Positions 1-12,065 of a DNA stretch of 64,000 nucleotides are shown here, one piece after another. The stretch is from assembly GCF_000512585.2 (NCBI RefSeq), contig NC_089243.1:248001-312000 (forward strand), in the 5' to 3' direction. The notes below the pieces were generated by a model. It ran no database searches, was not told where the DNA came from, and saw only the letters and a program-made list of their open reading frames with translations. Positions within the stretch are counted from its first letter, which is position 1. Each line of letters begins with the position of its first letter. The DNA comes from Kwoniella bestiolae CBS 10118 (lineage: Eukaryota > Basidiomycota > Tremellomycetes > Tremellales > Cryptococcaceae). The position numbers and the translations under genes were made by a program.

Positions 1-413
1 TGCGAGGTACACGACGGATGTCAACCAACTGTACTGAGAACCGACAAGACCAGTTGACTCCTTCAAGTCGAAGACCGCTGCCTGGGCTACAGTACCTTTA
101 TCGAGTTGTTGGACGAGGTATACCTATCCATCCATCAGCCGCCACGACCCGAAATCGATGCTATGGATGGCCAACTCACAATACACATAGGAATACAAAC
201 GTAGATGTCAATCATCCTCAAAACCCGTTTCCGATCTTCTACGGTATATTCGACATGGCCACCGTTTTCTCTGAGGAGATCGGCAGCTTCGTCCAATTGC
301 CTATTAGCCTTTCGCTTCTTCTTGCCAGCTTCGAGATTCTGAGCATCTTGAGGGACTGCTGGTTGCTCGATGTGCTCAGTAAGCGCTTTATCGTCTTTAT
401 CGATTCCCGACAT
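1..413 (-). CDS. MFS transporter, allantoate/anion:cation symporter type (3' part cut by window edge)
   Basis: This is the N-terminal part of a plasma-membrane major facilitator. Exon 1 runs 413-180 from an ATG. It encodes a charged cytosolic N-terminus of about 60 residues with the stretch KKRKANRQLDEAADLLR, then RKRVLRMIDIYVCIPMC, the start of the first membrane helix. A donor at about 179 and an acceptor at about 124 join it to an exon (123 to the window edge) reading YLVQQLDKGTVAQAAVF, then GLVGSQYSWLTSVVYLA. This is the helix 1-2 pattern (FLQxLDKxTxxxAxxF, LVGxQYSWLxSxxY) of the fungal Dal5/ACS family, which moves organic anions and carboxylated sugars. The gene diverges from the GH105 gene and probably imports pectin breakdown products, which is inferred from position only. 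The rest of the protein lies outside the window. Confidence 0.8.
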
Positions 414-1097
414 GCTGTATCAGTATATTATGAGTTGAAGAGGTGTGAAGATCAGTTAGATGCATGTGAGAAATCGATGCTACCTATATATACCTGCTAT
501 CTTGCTTCCTCGACCCCAGACTCATTCAGGATACGTATTCCCTAGTGTCTCTTCACCTCAACAACGGATTATACTTTCATGTGTGTTTCTCATTGAGAGA
601 AGAGAGAAGGAATGTTGAGATGACATAATTAATAATAGCACTAAAATGCATGATGATGAGCTTGGGCAGCTTTGTTAAACCGATACCTGACGAATAGAGC
701 TGGAGTTCCCGCGGGCCGAAGATGCGGCCCGGCGGTGTCCCATCAGGGTAAGGGATTCAGTGACCTGAAGAAAACGTCTCATAAGCTTCTCTTGCTCTTG
801 CTCAGGCTCCTCACGTAAATTCCTCTGAGAGCTCCACGCAGTCACAACGTGATTACTGATTTCCTCCCAGGGAGGCGCATTTGACTCCGCTCTAGTGTCG
901 GTGGATGATCATACCGTGGATTCTCAATTGTGCCGGGTCGGGTCACAACATCCCATCGCACCGGTCCAGCGGATTCACGAGCCAAGATAGATATTTGGAT
1001 ACTCTTTGTCGTTCATCCTCGATATATCTATACGAGAAAACATCTGTTAAACAACACAACCAACACTACTACTACCGAAAAGTACAGCATAAACACC
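414..1097. promoter_or_regulatory. Divergent intergenic region between MFS transporter and GH105
   Basis: This 684-bp gap between two divergently transcribed genes must hold both promoters. It contains a GC-rich patch near 710-735 (CCCGCGGGCCGAAG, GCGGCCCGGCGG) that includes CGG/CCG triplets of the kind bound by Zn2Cys6 regulators, but no specific operator can be assigned. I see no gene in it. Confidence 0.5.
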
Positions 1098-2560
1098 ATG
1101 TCCGACACTATCGCCCCCCTCTCCTTGACTCAAGAGAAATCCGCAGATCTCATATCTCTGCTTACAGATGGGCTCCTCCATATCAAAGATCAGAGTGGTA
1201 GATTCTTGTTGAAACGTGAGCTGGTGTCTCTAGCAATGGCTATCCAGCCGCTGAAAATTTATTACAGTCCACGATGGTACGTTGGTAGACACCAAGGGAT
1301 GGGAACACCCAACGGTTTTCTCGTGGGAATGGACCCACGGTATCGCTCTTACCGCTCTATGCCATGTAGGTGGATCTATCTGACATCCTGTTCCAAGCTT
1401 ATTTACTGATTCCAATCTTGGTGACAGCACTCCGCCCTTGATCCAGCTTCCCCCGGTGCCCAGAAATCCCTGAAAGTCGCTCTTGACTGGTTTGAGACCC
1501 AGTGGAAGAGGACCGACGGAAAAGGTGCACCCAAAAATATCAACACCATGTCCCCATTCTACTCTCTCGCGTGCTTTGTTGAAGATGGACGAACGAAAGA
1601 TCCAAAGTGGAATGGATGGATCGATGAATGGGCTGAGTGGATTATGAAGGGCTTGCCAAGAACCGAAGAAGGCGGTTTCCAACATAGTGAGTCGCGCGCG
1701 CGTTTACCCCAGCTTCGGAGTGTAGCTGATATCGCTTGTTTAGTGACCTATGTAAACATGCACGAAAACAACCTGTGGGATGATACTCTCATGATGTCCG
1801 TTATCCCCCTTGCCAAGATCGGTATATTACTCAATAGACCCCATTATATCGATGAAGCGAAATACCAATTCCTCATTCACATCAAGTACCTCGCCGATAC
1901 TGTATCGGGACTATGGTATCACGGTTGGCAATTTACCCCTGAAAAGATAGAAGGTGGAAATGGTGGAGCAGAGACTAACGGCGGTCACAACTTTGCTAAA
2001 GGGCTTTGGGCAAGAGGTAATTGTTGGATCACCGTCTCCATCCCAATGTTCCTTGATATCCTTGGAGACAAACTCCCACCTACGGATCCGATCTACCGAC
2101 ACTTGGTGTCGATATGGAGAAGACAGGTAGACGCCTTTGTGAGATCTCAAGATCCTAAGACTGGATTATGGCACACCCTCATTGTCGATCCTACGTCTTA
2201 TGTGGAGACTAGTGCTGCTGCTGGTGTAGTTGCTGGTATTTACATGGGTATCAGACAGTAAGTTATAGCACTTCCGACATTATCTGGCTCTGAGCTAACA
2301 TGATGTCATTGTGTAGGGGATTGATCTCTGACCCAGTGTACCGAAAATGCGCTGATACCGGTCTCGCTGGTGTCATTGCTCAAATACAACCAGATGGTGA
2401 AGTCGCAAATGTCAGTTTCGGTACTGGAATGGGACACTCTCTCCAGTTCTACAAGGACATCGCTATCACTTCCATGCCTTACGGTCAGGCTCTCGCAATG
2501 CACGCTTTGGTAGAATGGCAAAGGCTGCAAAGGGGTGAAGGTGCTGCTTCCAAGGCGTAG
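1098..2560 (+). CDS. GH105/GH88 unsaturated rhamnogalacturonyl hydrolase (YteR-like)
   Basis: Five exons (1098-1215, 1268-1365, 1428-1686, 1744-2257, 2317-2560) give a continuous 410-aa protein, the usual length for this family. These enzymes remove the 4,5-unsaturated uronic acid left at the non-reducing end by pectate or rhamnogalacturonan lyases, by hydrating the double bond in an (alpha/alpha)6 barrel. Visible family patterns are FLLKLHDGTLVDTKGW and FSWEWTHGIAL (exons 1-2), VNMHENNLWDDTLMMSV with the conserved Asp pair, LWYHGWQF, GGHNFAKGLWARGNCW and SYVETSAAAGVVAGI. No signal peptide is seen, so the enzyme is probably intracellular and acts on imported oligosaccharides. The gene lies between the MFS transporter and the GH106-type gene, which fits one pathway. 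It could also act on other unsaturated uronosyl glycans. Intron 3 is 57 nt, a multiple of three, so the frame stays open through it. Confidence 0.9.
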
Positions 2561-3102
2561 TCTGGCTTATGATATGAGGAATTATCTTGGGTTTATGTAG
2601 TGACTAGTGTCAACAGAACACTGTTATGATGAGCACGTATCTCTGTCACCCAATCTTTAACGAAATGGTCTGAGCGCACTGTCGGTCAAAGCCGACTAGG
2701 CGAAGGGGCGCGAAATTACTTTGACCGCATCACAAAAGTCCAATTCGAGATGGTATCTCATCTTTCCTAGACTGCAATCTATCTATCTATCAGCTCTTTG
2801 TCTTGAAGCATTTTTCTACTGACCAGAATGATACACCAGCAGACTAGCTCACCCGGTACTTCGGACATGAGTCCCCCACCTGCATCGACCTCCACTTTGA
2901 CTAGCATCATGGCGGTATTACATTCGACCGAAGTGGATCCCAATCCTCGGCTTAGACCGTATCCACCTTATGATCATGAGGCTTCGGATTAAGCTTGACA
3001 AGATTAGAAGCTGGACGATGATTTGACATATATTGAGACACATCGGATGATGTATCAAGGTTCAGAAGCCGTCCCCTGCAAAATCAGCAAGACACAGACA
3101 TC
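2561..3102. other. Intergenic region, GH105 to GH106
   Basis: These 542 bases separate two co-oriented genes. They hold the 3' UTR of the GH105 gene and the promoter of the rhamnosidase gene. No open frame, RNA gene or repeat is supported. Confidence 0.5.
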
Positions 3103-6100
3103 ATGACGACCGAGAACCCCCTCAGCTACCCCACTTCGAAGAAACCCTTCTCGCTTGATACCTTCCAAGACCCACCAAGGGAGTATCGCGGTGCCCCCTT
3201 CTGGGGATGGGTGACCAAGCAGGAGAAGAAGTCGACTCTGGAGCAGATCGACATGTTCGAAGAGATGGGGATGGGAGGATTCCACATGCATACTAGAGTG
3301 GGACTTGATATACCGTACATGGGAGAGGAGTTTATGGATATTGTTGAGGGGTGTGTGGAGACTGCTAAGAGCAAGGGAATGTCGGCGTTCTTGTACGATG
3401 AGGACAGGTAAGCTCAATCACCTACTCTTCTTGCCTTAGATGAGTCGCTAATAATCTTCGAAATGCAGATGGCCTAGCGGCTTTGCTGGCGGGAAGGTGT
3501 TGGAAGGACATCCAGAGCTAAGACATCAGCACCTGTTATTTACACCTTGGGCGTATGGCGAGGAGATCGGATATACCAAGCCGTGAGTCCACAAATTGCG
3601 CTATATATTAATAACGTCCCGATCGAGCTCCTTCACTGACATTGCCATCTCCCAGTACCTTCCCCATCGCCAATGCCGCTCCAATGCGAAGTGAACTCGG
3701 TACCCTCCTAGCGACCTACGCCATCAAGCTGTCCAACGGTCGATTAGCCTCGTCTCGCCGGATCTCTTCCCCTGACGATGTCCAAGCAGGAGAAAGAGTA
3801 TGGTACGCCTACGCAGAGCCTCTACCAGACAGTGGTTTCTTCGGTGACCAGACATACACCGACCTGCTCAGCGAAGACATGACCAAGCGATTCGTCGAGC
3901 TCACTCACGAAGTGTACAAGAAACATGTTGGCTCGGAATTCGGTAAATCAATTCCATCAATGTTCACCGATGAGCCGCAGATCTGTCCCATGTCTACTCT
4001 GAGCGTAGCGGAGAAACTTCAAGATGTCTTTTTACCTTGGACTAGGAATATTATACAATCTTTGCAACAGGCTAAAGGAATTGACCTTTTTGAGGGTTTA
4101 CCTCATTTGATCTGGGATCCAGTGGATCAGGAATCGAATATCACGAAATATCAGTTCTTGGATCATATTTGCGAGCTGTTTGCTTCGAACTATATGGGTG
4201 TACTTGCCAAATGGTGTGGGAAGAACAATCTGTATTGTACTGGACATCTCAACGGGGTGGGTGTCAACCCCTTCTCTGAAATACGACATGAGCTGACTTG
4301 CTGTGCTTCGATAGGAACCGACCCTCGCGTCTCAAGCTGCACAGAACGGGGAGTGCATGCGATGCTACCGAGAGATGCAATTCCCAGGAATTGACATGCT
4401 ATGCGACAAGAAAGAACTCAACACAGCCAAACAGGCTGCATCCGTCTCCCGTCAATATGGTCGATCTGGCTTGATGAGTGAACTATACGGTGTGACAGGA
4501 TGGCAATTCACCTTTGAGGGACATAAAGGCCAAGGCGATTGGCAAGCTGCCTTAGGAGTTACGTTGAGGGTACATCACCTGTTCTGGAGTACGATGGAGG
4601 GAGAGGGTAAGAGGGATTATCCGGGTTGTATAGGGTATCAATCGCCTTGGTGGAAGGAATATAAATCTATTGAAGATCATTTCGCCAGAGTTAACTCTGC
4701 TCTCACTAGAGGAAGACCTCTGACTCGAGTAGCGGTCATTCACCCGATCGAAAGTTATTGGTTATGCTTTGGACCCAAGGATCAGAATTCGGAAGAATTA
4801 GAATATAGGGAGAAATCTTTCGCAGAGTTGACGGAATGGTTATTGAAGGGACATATCGATTTCGACTTTATCTCTGAATCGCTTTTCCCCGACCAGACAC
4901 GTATTGAAGATATTAGTAGAACTCTACCGGTCGGTCAATGCAATTACGAAGCGGTCATCGTACCGAATTTGCGAACCATCCGATCGACTACTCTGGAAAG
5001 ATTACAGAAGTTCACAGAGAAAGGTGGGAAGGTCATTGTAGCTGGTATTGCGCCAACTCTGGTCGATGCTCAGGCTCAATCGGCACCTCCGAAGATCGCT
5101 GGATCAGTCGACCTACCTTGGTCCAAAGCTCAGATCCTCTCTGCGTTACATCCACACCGAGATCTCGACATGATCGTCAGCGATACTACCCTCTACCGTG
5201 CTCAGGGCACCAGGGCGGATTCGCTATTCTACCAGATGAGACAGGATGGAGATGAGCGATATGTGTTCATATGTAATACCGATAGGAAGGAGCCTTGTCC
5301 TGTGGTTTTGAACATAACCGGTGAATGGGCAGTAGAGGTGAGTCTGGTATTTTGGATTAGATTTGTCAGCCCTCCTGATTTGGTTCGATTCCTTGAGTAG
5401 GCTCTAGAAACGTTCACTGGCAAATCATGGGAAGTCAAGACTGAGCAAGGCAACGGCGGAACAACCTTCAAATACTGGTTTGACGGTTGCGAGAGCATTG
5501 TCTTACGATTACGTCCCGGAAAAGCCAGTCCTAGCGCCAGAGATCAGACGGTTCTGCGACGACATTACAAGCAGGTTGCCGATGTGAGTTCGATCTGCAC
5601 TTGTGCTTAAGTTAGGGATACTGGACTGACTTGACTGGGAGCATCAGGTCAAACTCCAATCTATCTCTTTGGAAGAGCCCAACACCCTTCTACTAGATTA
5701 CTGCGACTACAAATGGAACGACGAGCCCTGGCGAGGACCTGAAGAAGTCTTAGCCGTTGATCAACTCATGCGACGACGATTGGGTCTATTCCTGAAGGGA
5801 GCTAAATTCCGTCAACCATATACCATCCCTCAGTCTAAACGACGAGCCATCGGCACACTCAGATTAAGATTCACCATCAACTCCAAAACCCAAGTTGACA
5901 ATAGTCAATTGGCTATTGAATCGCCCGATAAAGTCAAAGCTTTCCTCGATGGCGAACCTGTCGACCTTACTCCAAAGGGATGGTGGGTCGATAAATCCAT
6001 TAAGACGATCCTCTTCCCCGCTCTTAACGCTGGTAAACACTCTCTGGAGCTGGAGTACGAGTACGGTATGCTCACTAATCTTGAAAGAGTATACCTGTTG

Positions 6101-6649
6101 GGCGATTTCGGTGTGGAACTCAGGGGGAGAAAAGCGACTCTTGTGGATTTGGATCTTGGTGAAGTCGAATTTGGAGATATCACAAGACAGGGATTACCTT
6201 TTTATTCTGGTAATTTGACTTATCACTGTACATTCCATCTTCCAGAGTCCACCTCAAATGACAAAGCAGGGGAGAAGAAACTCGCACTGAGAGTAGCGCA
6301 TTTCGCCGGACCAGCCATATCTATTGATATCGAATCTCAACGATTCGCCCTGCTAGTGCACGAGCCATACGCTTTCGAGGTTGATGCCAGTTCACTTACC
6401 AAGAAGGAGGGAGAAGAGTATAAAGTGGATTTCAAGTGTTATGGGAATCGACATAACTCGTTTGGGGCTGTGCATTTGGTACCGAACAAGACGAACTGGT
6501 TGAACGCCGATTCGTGGAGGAGCGATTACGACTGGTGGTCTGAGGAGTACGTTTTGGGACAGGTGGGGATCCTCAATGCGCCGAGGGTGGAGGTGCCGGG
6601 TTTGGAGGTGCCCAAGCAGATCAGGAGGGGTTTGGTCTTGCATGTGTAA
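3103..6649 (+). CDS. GH106-type alpha-L-rhamnosidase-like glycoside hydrolase
   Basis: Six exons (3103-3407, 3469-3582, 3656-4256, 4315-5337, 5401-5583, 5648-6649) encode 1,075 aa, which suits the large multidomain GH106 enzymes. The N-terminal TIM-barrel region shows YRGAPFWGWVTK, LEQIDMFEEMGMGGFHMHTR, GLDIPYMGEEFMD and AFLYDEDRWPSGFAGG. Further on are SMFTDEPQICP (probable acid residue region), CTGHLNGEPTLASQAAQNGE, MRCYREMQFPGIDMLCD and YGVTGWQFTFEGHKGQGDWQ. The C-terminal 400 residues look like the beta-sandwich region (LLGDFGVELRG, LPFYSGNLTYHC). GH106 enzymes cleave terminal alpha-L-rhamnose from rhamnogalacturonan and related glycans. There is no evident signal peptide, so it is probably cytosolic. 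With the GH105 and MFS neighbours it suggests uptake and intracellular trimming of rhamnose-containing oligosaccharides. The family call comes from recalled motif patterns, and the substrate is inferred. Confidence 0.82.
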
Positions 6650-7117
6650 TTGTTGTGTATGATATATGAAGTGCAGTATGAAGTATTCTTTCTATGTAAA
6701 TATGCAGTATGGAGTATGAATGTGGATCGGCAAGGGCATCGACTTCTACTTTGACATTGACATTGACATTGACATTCACTTTTCGTACGAGGTGCATTGG
6801 ATACTATGGTGATAGTTCTCATCGTGAACATCTTACGAACACCTCGATTGGAGCTAGTACTAATACCACTCGTGGTAATGTATGACAGACTGCATTGCAT
6901 TGCAGCGCTGCATCTCCATCATGCTATTTTGGAACGATGACTTGATTTACCTATGAACAACTATAAAGAATACAATATGAACAACAATCTGCGCTAATTT
7001 ATCAAATATGTTAATAATATCTTCCACTCCAACATACCAGACAAGACAATTCCATTGTCCATATCGCTTCACAACCGAACCAGAGATAGCATAAGGTGTA
7101 GGAGAAGAGGTGAGATG
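6650..7117. other. Convergent intergenic region
   Basis: The rhamnosidase and kinase genes converge here, so these 468 bases contain two 3' UTRs. Apart from the short TTGACA repeat at 6751-6776 nothing stands out. Confidence 0.5.
6751..6776. repeat. Short tandem repeat, TTGACA x4
   Basis: Four perfect copies of the hexamer TTGACA, followed by TT, lie about 100 bp downstream of the rhamnosidase stop codon. This is an ordinary microsatellite in a 3' flank. Confidence 0.9.
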
Positions 7118-10100
7118 TTACCACTCCCCAACATGTCTAGTCACACTACTAAATTCTTCAAACGGATTCTTCTCCTTATCCCTCGCATTACCTGTGGTTG
7201 CACTCGTACTTCCACTGATACTTGACGAAGGCGTTTCTGCGTGGATGGTAATTTCCTTGGGCGTCAACATGCCCGGGGTGGAATTGCCGAATACCGATGG
7301 ATTACCAGCTTTGGCGTGGATGACGTCCTGTGCGAGTAGGGAAGATATATGTCAGTAAGTATATCCGACAAACGGGCTCAACGATGGGAAGAAACCTACC
7401 GCATCATCCCTATCGAAATCCACACTCTTACTCTCCCTCATCGTCCTAAAGTTGATCGCATCAATTCCGTTCGATTCAGCAGGAATGATCTATACAACGT
7501 ATCATTTATCAGCCAATGAGCTTTGCTTGATCTTTGCCTACGAGGAAAAGCGAAAGCTCACGGGAGGAGTCATATTTCTCAGTAAACCCCAATTGACCGT
7601 CCCAAACCATTTATGCGATTTTACTTCACTCGCACCTGAGCTGGAACCTAGTCGCTTGTTCTCATCTTTTATGAGCAATTTTCGGATAAACGATTTACAG
7701 AAGCTACAAGTTTCAGATCAGTCAACATGAATACATTTGGTATGGGTATTAATACACATTAACTCACCTGGTGACCATTGGCGTTTCGGGATATAGAACA
7801 TCATTCTTCATTACATTTGCGAATGTCGCATTTCTGTTTGGCCCCTTGAACGGTGTAGTTGCGAACTGGTATACTTCGTCAGCTGATGCTTTGCGAATCC
7901 TCAATCACTTGAAGCTAGCTTACGATCATCTCGTACACTAGAATACCCAATGTCCACCAGTCCACCGCGGAGGAATGCGAATTCCCTTTTATCACTTCCG
8001 GTGCGATATATTCTATAAATATGGGGAAAATTCTCATGTTAGCTATGTCATGGTTCAGAGCAGAAGGAAGCTAACTGACCTTCTGTGCCTACGAAAGAGT
8101 TGGTTCTGAAGTCTGCTATACACGATCTGGTGTCTACCAGTATAGTCTATATCGATGATATCAGCTACTATTTCATGGACATTTTGTAGCCATGTGTGGA
8201 GCGGAGGCTTACCCCGTTGGGTCCACCATGTTTGATGCCCGCAGGTGCACCTCCAGCTTCTCCAGATTGTTTGGACAGATCGAAATCTGACAACATGATA
8301 TGACCGGACTGATGCAGCAGGATATCTGTATTTGCAACCGAAAGATCAGTAACAAGTATTAACCATACTCCAGAATCACTCACTCTCAGGCTTCAAATCC
8401 CTGTAGATATACCCATTCAGATGCAGATACTCCAACGCAGCCGTAACTTCTGCCGCATAAAATTTCGCATGCTCCTCGGTCAAGCATTTCCCAGGTCTAG
8501 TCTGAAGCGCACGGAAGAACTCTCCGCCCATACAATACTGCCACAATATATCAGATCAGCTTCGTGCTTTCTCCACTCTGAATAGAAAAAGGCGATGGCA
8601 GCTCACATCAAGGACGAAGAATAGGTAATCCTGAGATTGGAACGAATGAAAGAGCGTGACGATGAATGGATGATTGGCCGTAGCGAGGATCTCTTGCTCT
8701 GCTAATGCCCTTTTGATCTTGTTTCGCTTGATCATCTCCTTTTTCGATAACACTATCGAGAGAGACGGGAACAGTCAGCTCATCTGTTAACCGTCATGGT
8801 TTTAACTCAGCTGCAAAGCGCGCTCTCTCACCTTTCATAGCGAACAATTTATCCGTCTTCTTCTCTCTTACCAAATACACCTTCCCCACATCTCCTTTAC
8901 CCAACAGCTTGATCTTCTGGAATGATGAAGGAGTCACTTCGACCTGTGTACCACAACGTGATTCATGTCAGTGTCACCATCTCCATCATATCCCAGACGA
9001 GGATGATAGACATGAGCAAACTCACCGACCGAGTCTTGATGGAATTACTACTATAAGTCCTCCTAAAGACCTGTTTGTGATGCGCCTCTCCACCCGGACT
9101 ACCAGGACTCCCACCAACACCCAATTGAGCCTGCAATTCCCTAATATTCTTAGGCTGAGCAGCAGAAGTGGTGTGTGCTCTAGCAGATCTCGTACCAGTA
9201 GCTGATAGTCCGTTCGGCGCAAGACCACTTCCATTGACTATGGGTACAGTAGTAGGCGTAGTGAATGGACTAGCATGCGTATACTGCTCAGAAGGTGGAG
9301 ACGATGTCAGGTCAATCTCGCCGTTTCCCACTACCACCACAGGCGATATAGGCTGTTGTTGTTGCTGTGTTGGATTATTGGGTAGAGGCGGTACGTCCGG
9401 GGCATTATGGAACAAGTTATTAGGCGAGAACAGAGCTTTCGTATTGGGTGCTGAGACTACTCTTCTAAGGAATCGTGCAGTCGCTGAACCGGATTTACTG
9501 GGTGTCAATCCACCAGAATCGGAGGGGGTGGTAAATCCCCCAGAAGCATCGCGTTTGGACGTGCTTTTGTTGGGCGTCTTAGGTGAATTAGAGGTCGATG
9601 GGGATATACCGTTGTTTGACGAGGATATACTGGACGATCCGACTGATTTCTTATGACCATATGTCTGGTTGGGACCGCTGTCTTTACCTAATCCCTTATA
9701 TTTATCAGACTTCGACGACTTGCTTCGAGGACTATCCGTAGTGGTGGAAGTATCTATAGGATGGGGAGCAGAGAAGAAACGCGATTTGAATCCGCCCAGT
9801 CCCATTCCATGAGCTGGAGATTTCATTGGCGAAGTGGTACTGGTAGTGGTGGGATTACCAAAAGGTGTGGTGACGCCATGATGAGCCGTTGATGAGGTAA
9901 GATTACGTGAACCGGATGATCTCGAGGAATTGTCGGCCGTGAATCCAGAATCATTCGTCACGCTTGAAAATGGTCGACCATGCTCTTCGGAAGTAGGTGT
10001 ATTCAAACTAGAATCCACCAGATTCATGTGGAAACTATCACCACTGCCACCATGCTGGATATCCTGCGAGTGTTCCTTGCCCCCTACCGAGCTGACTTCC

Positions 10101-10471
10101 TCGGTGAGATTACCAGAATGAGTAGGGGGATATGGGTCGGTATGAGAACGTATCTGCGGTGCACGTTGGGGGAAGGAGGTGGTTTTGGTAGGGAGAGGTA
10201 ACGGTTCACCTAAATGTATTTTCTCTGCTTCAACAGGTAGAGCTGGTCTGTTCTCCTTGCCTTTACCTATACTGGCACCTGTACGGCCGATCTTGAACAC
10301 GCTCTTCCATTTGGACGGGCCGCTCGCTGCGCTGCTTGGTCCTGCTCCAGGTGAGGGCATTGGTGAGGACGGTGTGAGTCTGTGTTCCGATGCGGTAGTT
10401 GATGTTGATGCGGTGAGAGGGGAGGGGGTGTATGGGGTCTGAGGAGGTGGTGGGGACGCAATGGAAGACAT
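7118..10471 (-). CDS. AGC-family serine/threonine kinase, NRC-2/Fpk1 (flippase kinase) type
   Basis: The first exon, 10471-9026, encodes a 482-aa low-complexity Ser/Thr/Pro-rich N-terminus. About nine small exons follow and carry the kinase domain; total length is about 950 aa. Visible elements in order: LLGKGDVGKVYLV (glycine loop), LFAMKVLSK (ATP-binding Lys), NHPFIVTLFHSFQ, GEFFRALQTRPGKCL, YIYRDLKPE (catalytic loop, YRD for HRD), MLSDFDLSKQS (DFD in place of DFG), EYIAPEVIKG, VDWWTLG, TPFKG and IRKLLIKDENKRLGS. The C-terminus has NPFEEFSSVTRHVGEW with a hydrophobic-motif-like core. The DFD-L-SKQS variant is typical of the fungal NRC-2/Fpk1 group, known in yeast to phosphorylate aminophospholipid flippases and control membrane asymmetry. 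The start ATG opens a long uninterrupted frame with no better upstream ATG. Family membership is well supported; the flippase role is by analogy. Confidence 0.88.
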
Positions 10472-12065
10472 GTTGGGGGTTAGATGTATTGCAGTGAAAT
10501 TTGGTTTGGTGATGACAAATGTGATTGAGTGGCTCTAGCGTACTTTTTGATGTACAAGCTAGGCGAGTCGTTCCGAATGAATAAAATGGAACTACAACAA
10601 GGATGAATTTTGGATCATTCCGTGAAGTCAAGCCAAGGTTGTACAACACCTAAAAGGAGTGTCGGTAGTGGGGGTTATATGCTTGATGAGATATAGAGAT
10701 GGATGATGGTGGTAGTACGTCGTGTCGTCGTTGTCTTTTGTCTAATGTACCTGGCTGATAGCTGTATCTCTCTGGAATCTCTTTGTCTAACAATGAGTTT
10801 GTGGGAATTCCCATACAACGGATGGGTTTGAGGTGTTGGTTTCGATCTTGGCCTTGATATTGTATTGTTCTTTCTTTCTTGATCAGAAAGGAAGTTGATG
10901 GGATGTTCTAGGTGGTATTGTTGTGGATGATGATAATTGTGTATAGCTAAAGGGAGGGATACCAAAGAAAGTATTGCGGGTAACTTTGATTGAATTGATA
11001 ATATGGTGGAGTATGGTGGTGTTGTTTCGTAAACTAAATCGTATGGTCGTTGTTTTGTCGTGTAGCTTTTTACTGTGATTGAAGAATACAGCTTTTGTAT
11101 TGGGAGATTGACGTCGTATCCGTGCGCTTGGGCTCGAGGATGATGCTCGACTTGAATATGGTCGTTATGTCTAAGTTGATAGTGATGATGTGAAGGTCAT
11201 ATATGCTCTACCACAAGGGTTTATGCATTGCTAATCATCCTTATAGGTGCTGTGGTGCATCGTGATGTGGAGGGCTATACTAGGAACACTACCCTGCATC
11301 CAATTCAACGGAGCAGCGGAGTCAAAGTGGGGTCCAATTAGGCTCGCCCACATTGGTACTTTTAGGCACACACCCCCGTGTGGCTCAAGACGCATACCTA
11401 ACTGTCTTCCCTTTTCATCCGGCTAACTCAGGTTTTTCGGATCATGGCCGTCTGTGCATCAGGGCGTGACACCTATGAGCAAGGTGGGAAGTCACCACTC
11501 CCGCTACTTCTGGTGAAACTTACGGGATCAAGTCCAATCAGTTTCGAAGTTTCCTTCCTCCCGCATCCGCAGACCCTTCTCATACTTGGGACGCAGCATT
11601 GCGAACCGAACTACAGCAGTACACCTGAAATCCTGGAATCATGGCCCACAATGGGTATTCTCGTGTTACCCCATACATATTCCAGGAATAGCTGACGCCA
11701 GCTCTAATATTTCCCCACACTCATGTACAGCCATTGACGTACGACTTGAGATTATTCAGGATCAGGATCGTGAAGATACGAGATATCTGGTCTTCCCGTT
11801 GTCTCTTTATGGTCTAAATTATGACTACTTTTTCGGTTTTATACATACAGCAGTACATGGATTACGTTCGCAGCTCTGTTTTCGATGAGCAAGTATGTAA
11901 ATATGAGTTATATAAAGATATATGTGTAACGGATAGACAGCGTCTTTCCCCCATTTTGTATATAGTGGTGACGAACGTCGTACTAACTCTGAATTCAACC
12001 CTACTGTTACATCCCCATCTTGCCAGCTCATCTCATACGAAGTTAAGAAACCTGATCATAGCAAC
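10472..12065. promoter_or_regulatory. Long divergent intergenic region, kinase to GMD
   Basis: About 1.6 kb separates the divergent kinase and dehydratase genes. It is rich in short T/G and A/T runs, especially 10680-11050, consistent with a long 5' leader of the kinase. Several small open frames occur, none with family resemblance or splice logic. I assign no gene here; a noncoding RNA cannot be excluded. Confidence 0.45.

Noticed and set aside
18..545. Plus-strand frame opposite the MFS transporter
   Set aside because: It is antisense to a gene with clear family motifs and splice sites, and has no domain of its own.
10675..10965. Minus-strand frame before the kinase
   Set aside because: Low-complexity translation within the presumed kinase leader, no family pattern.
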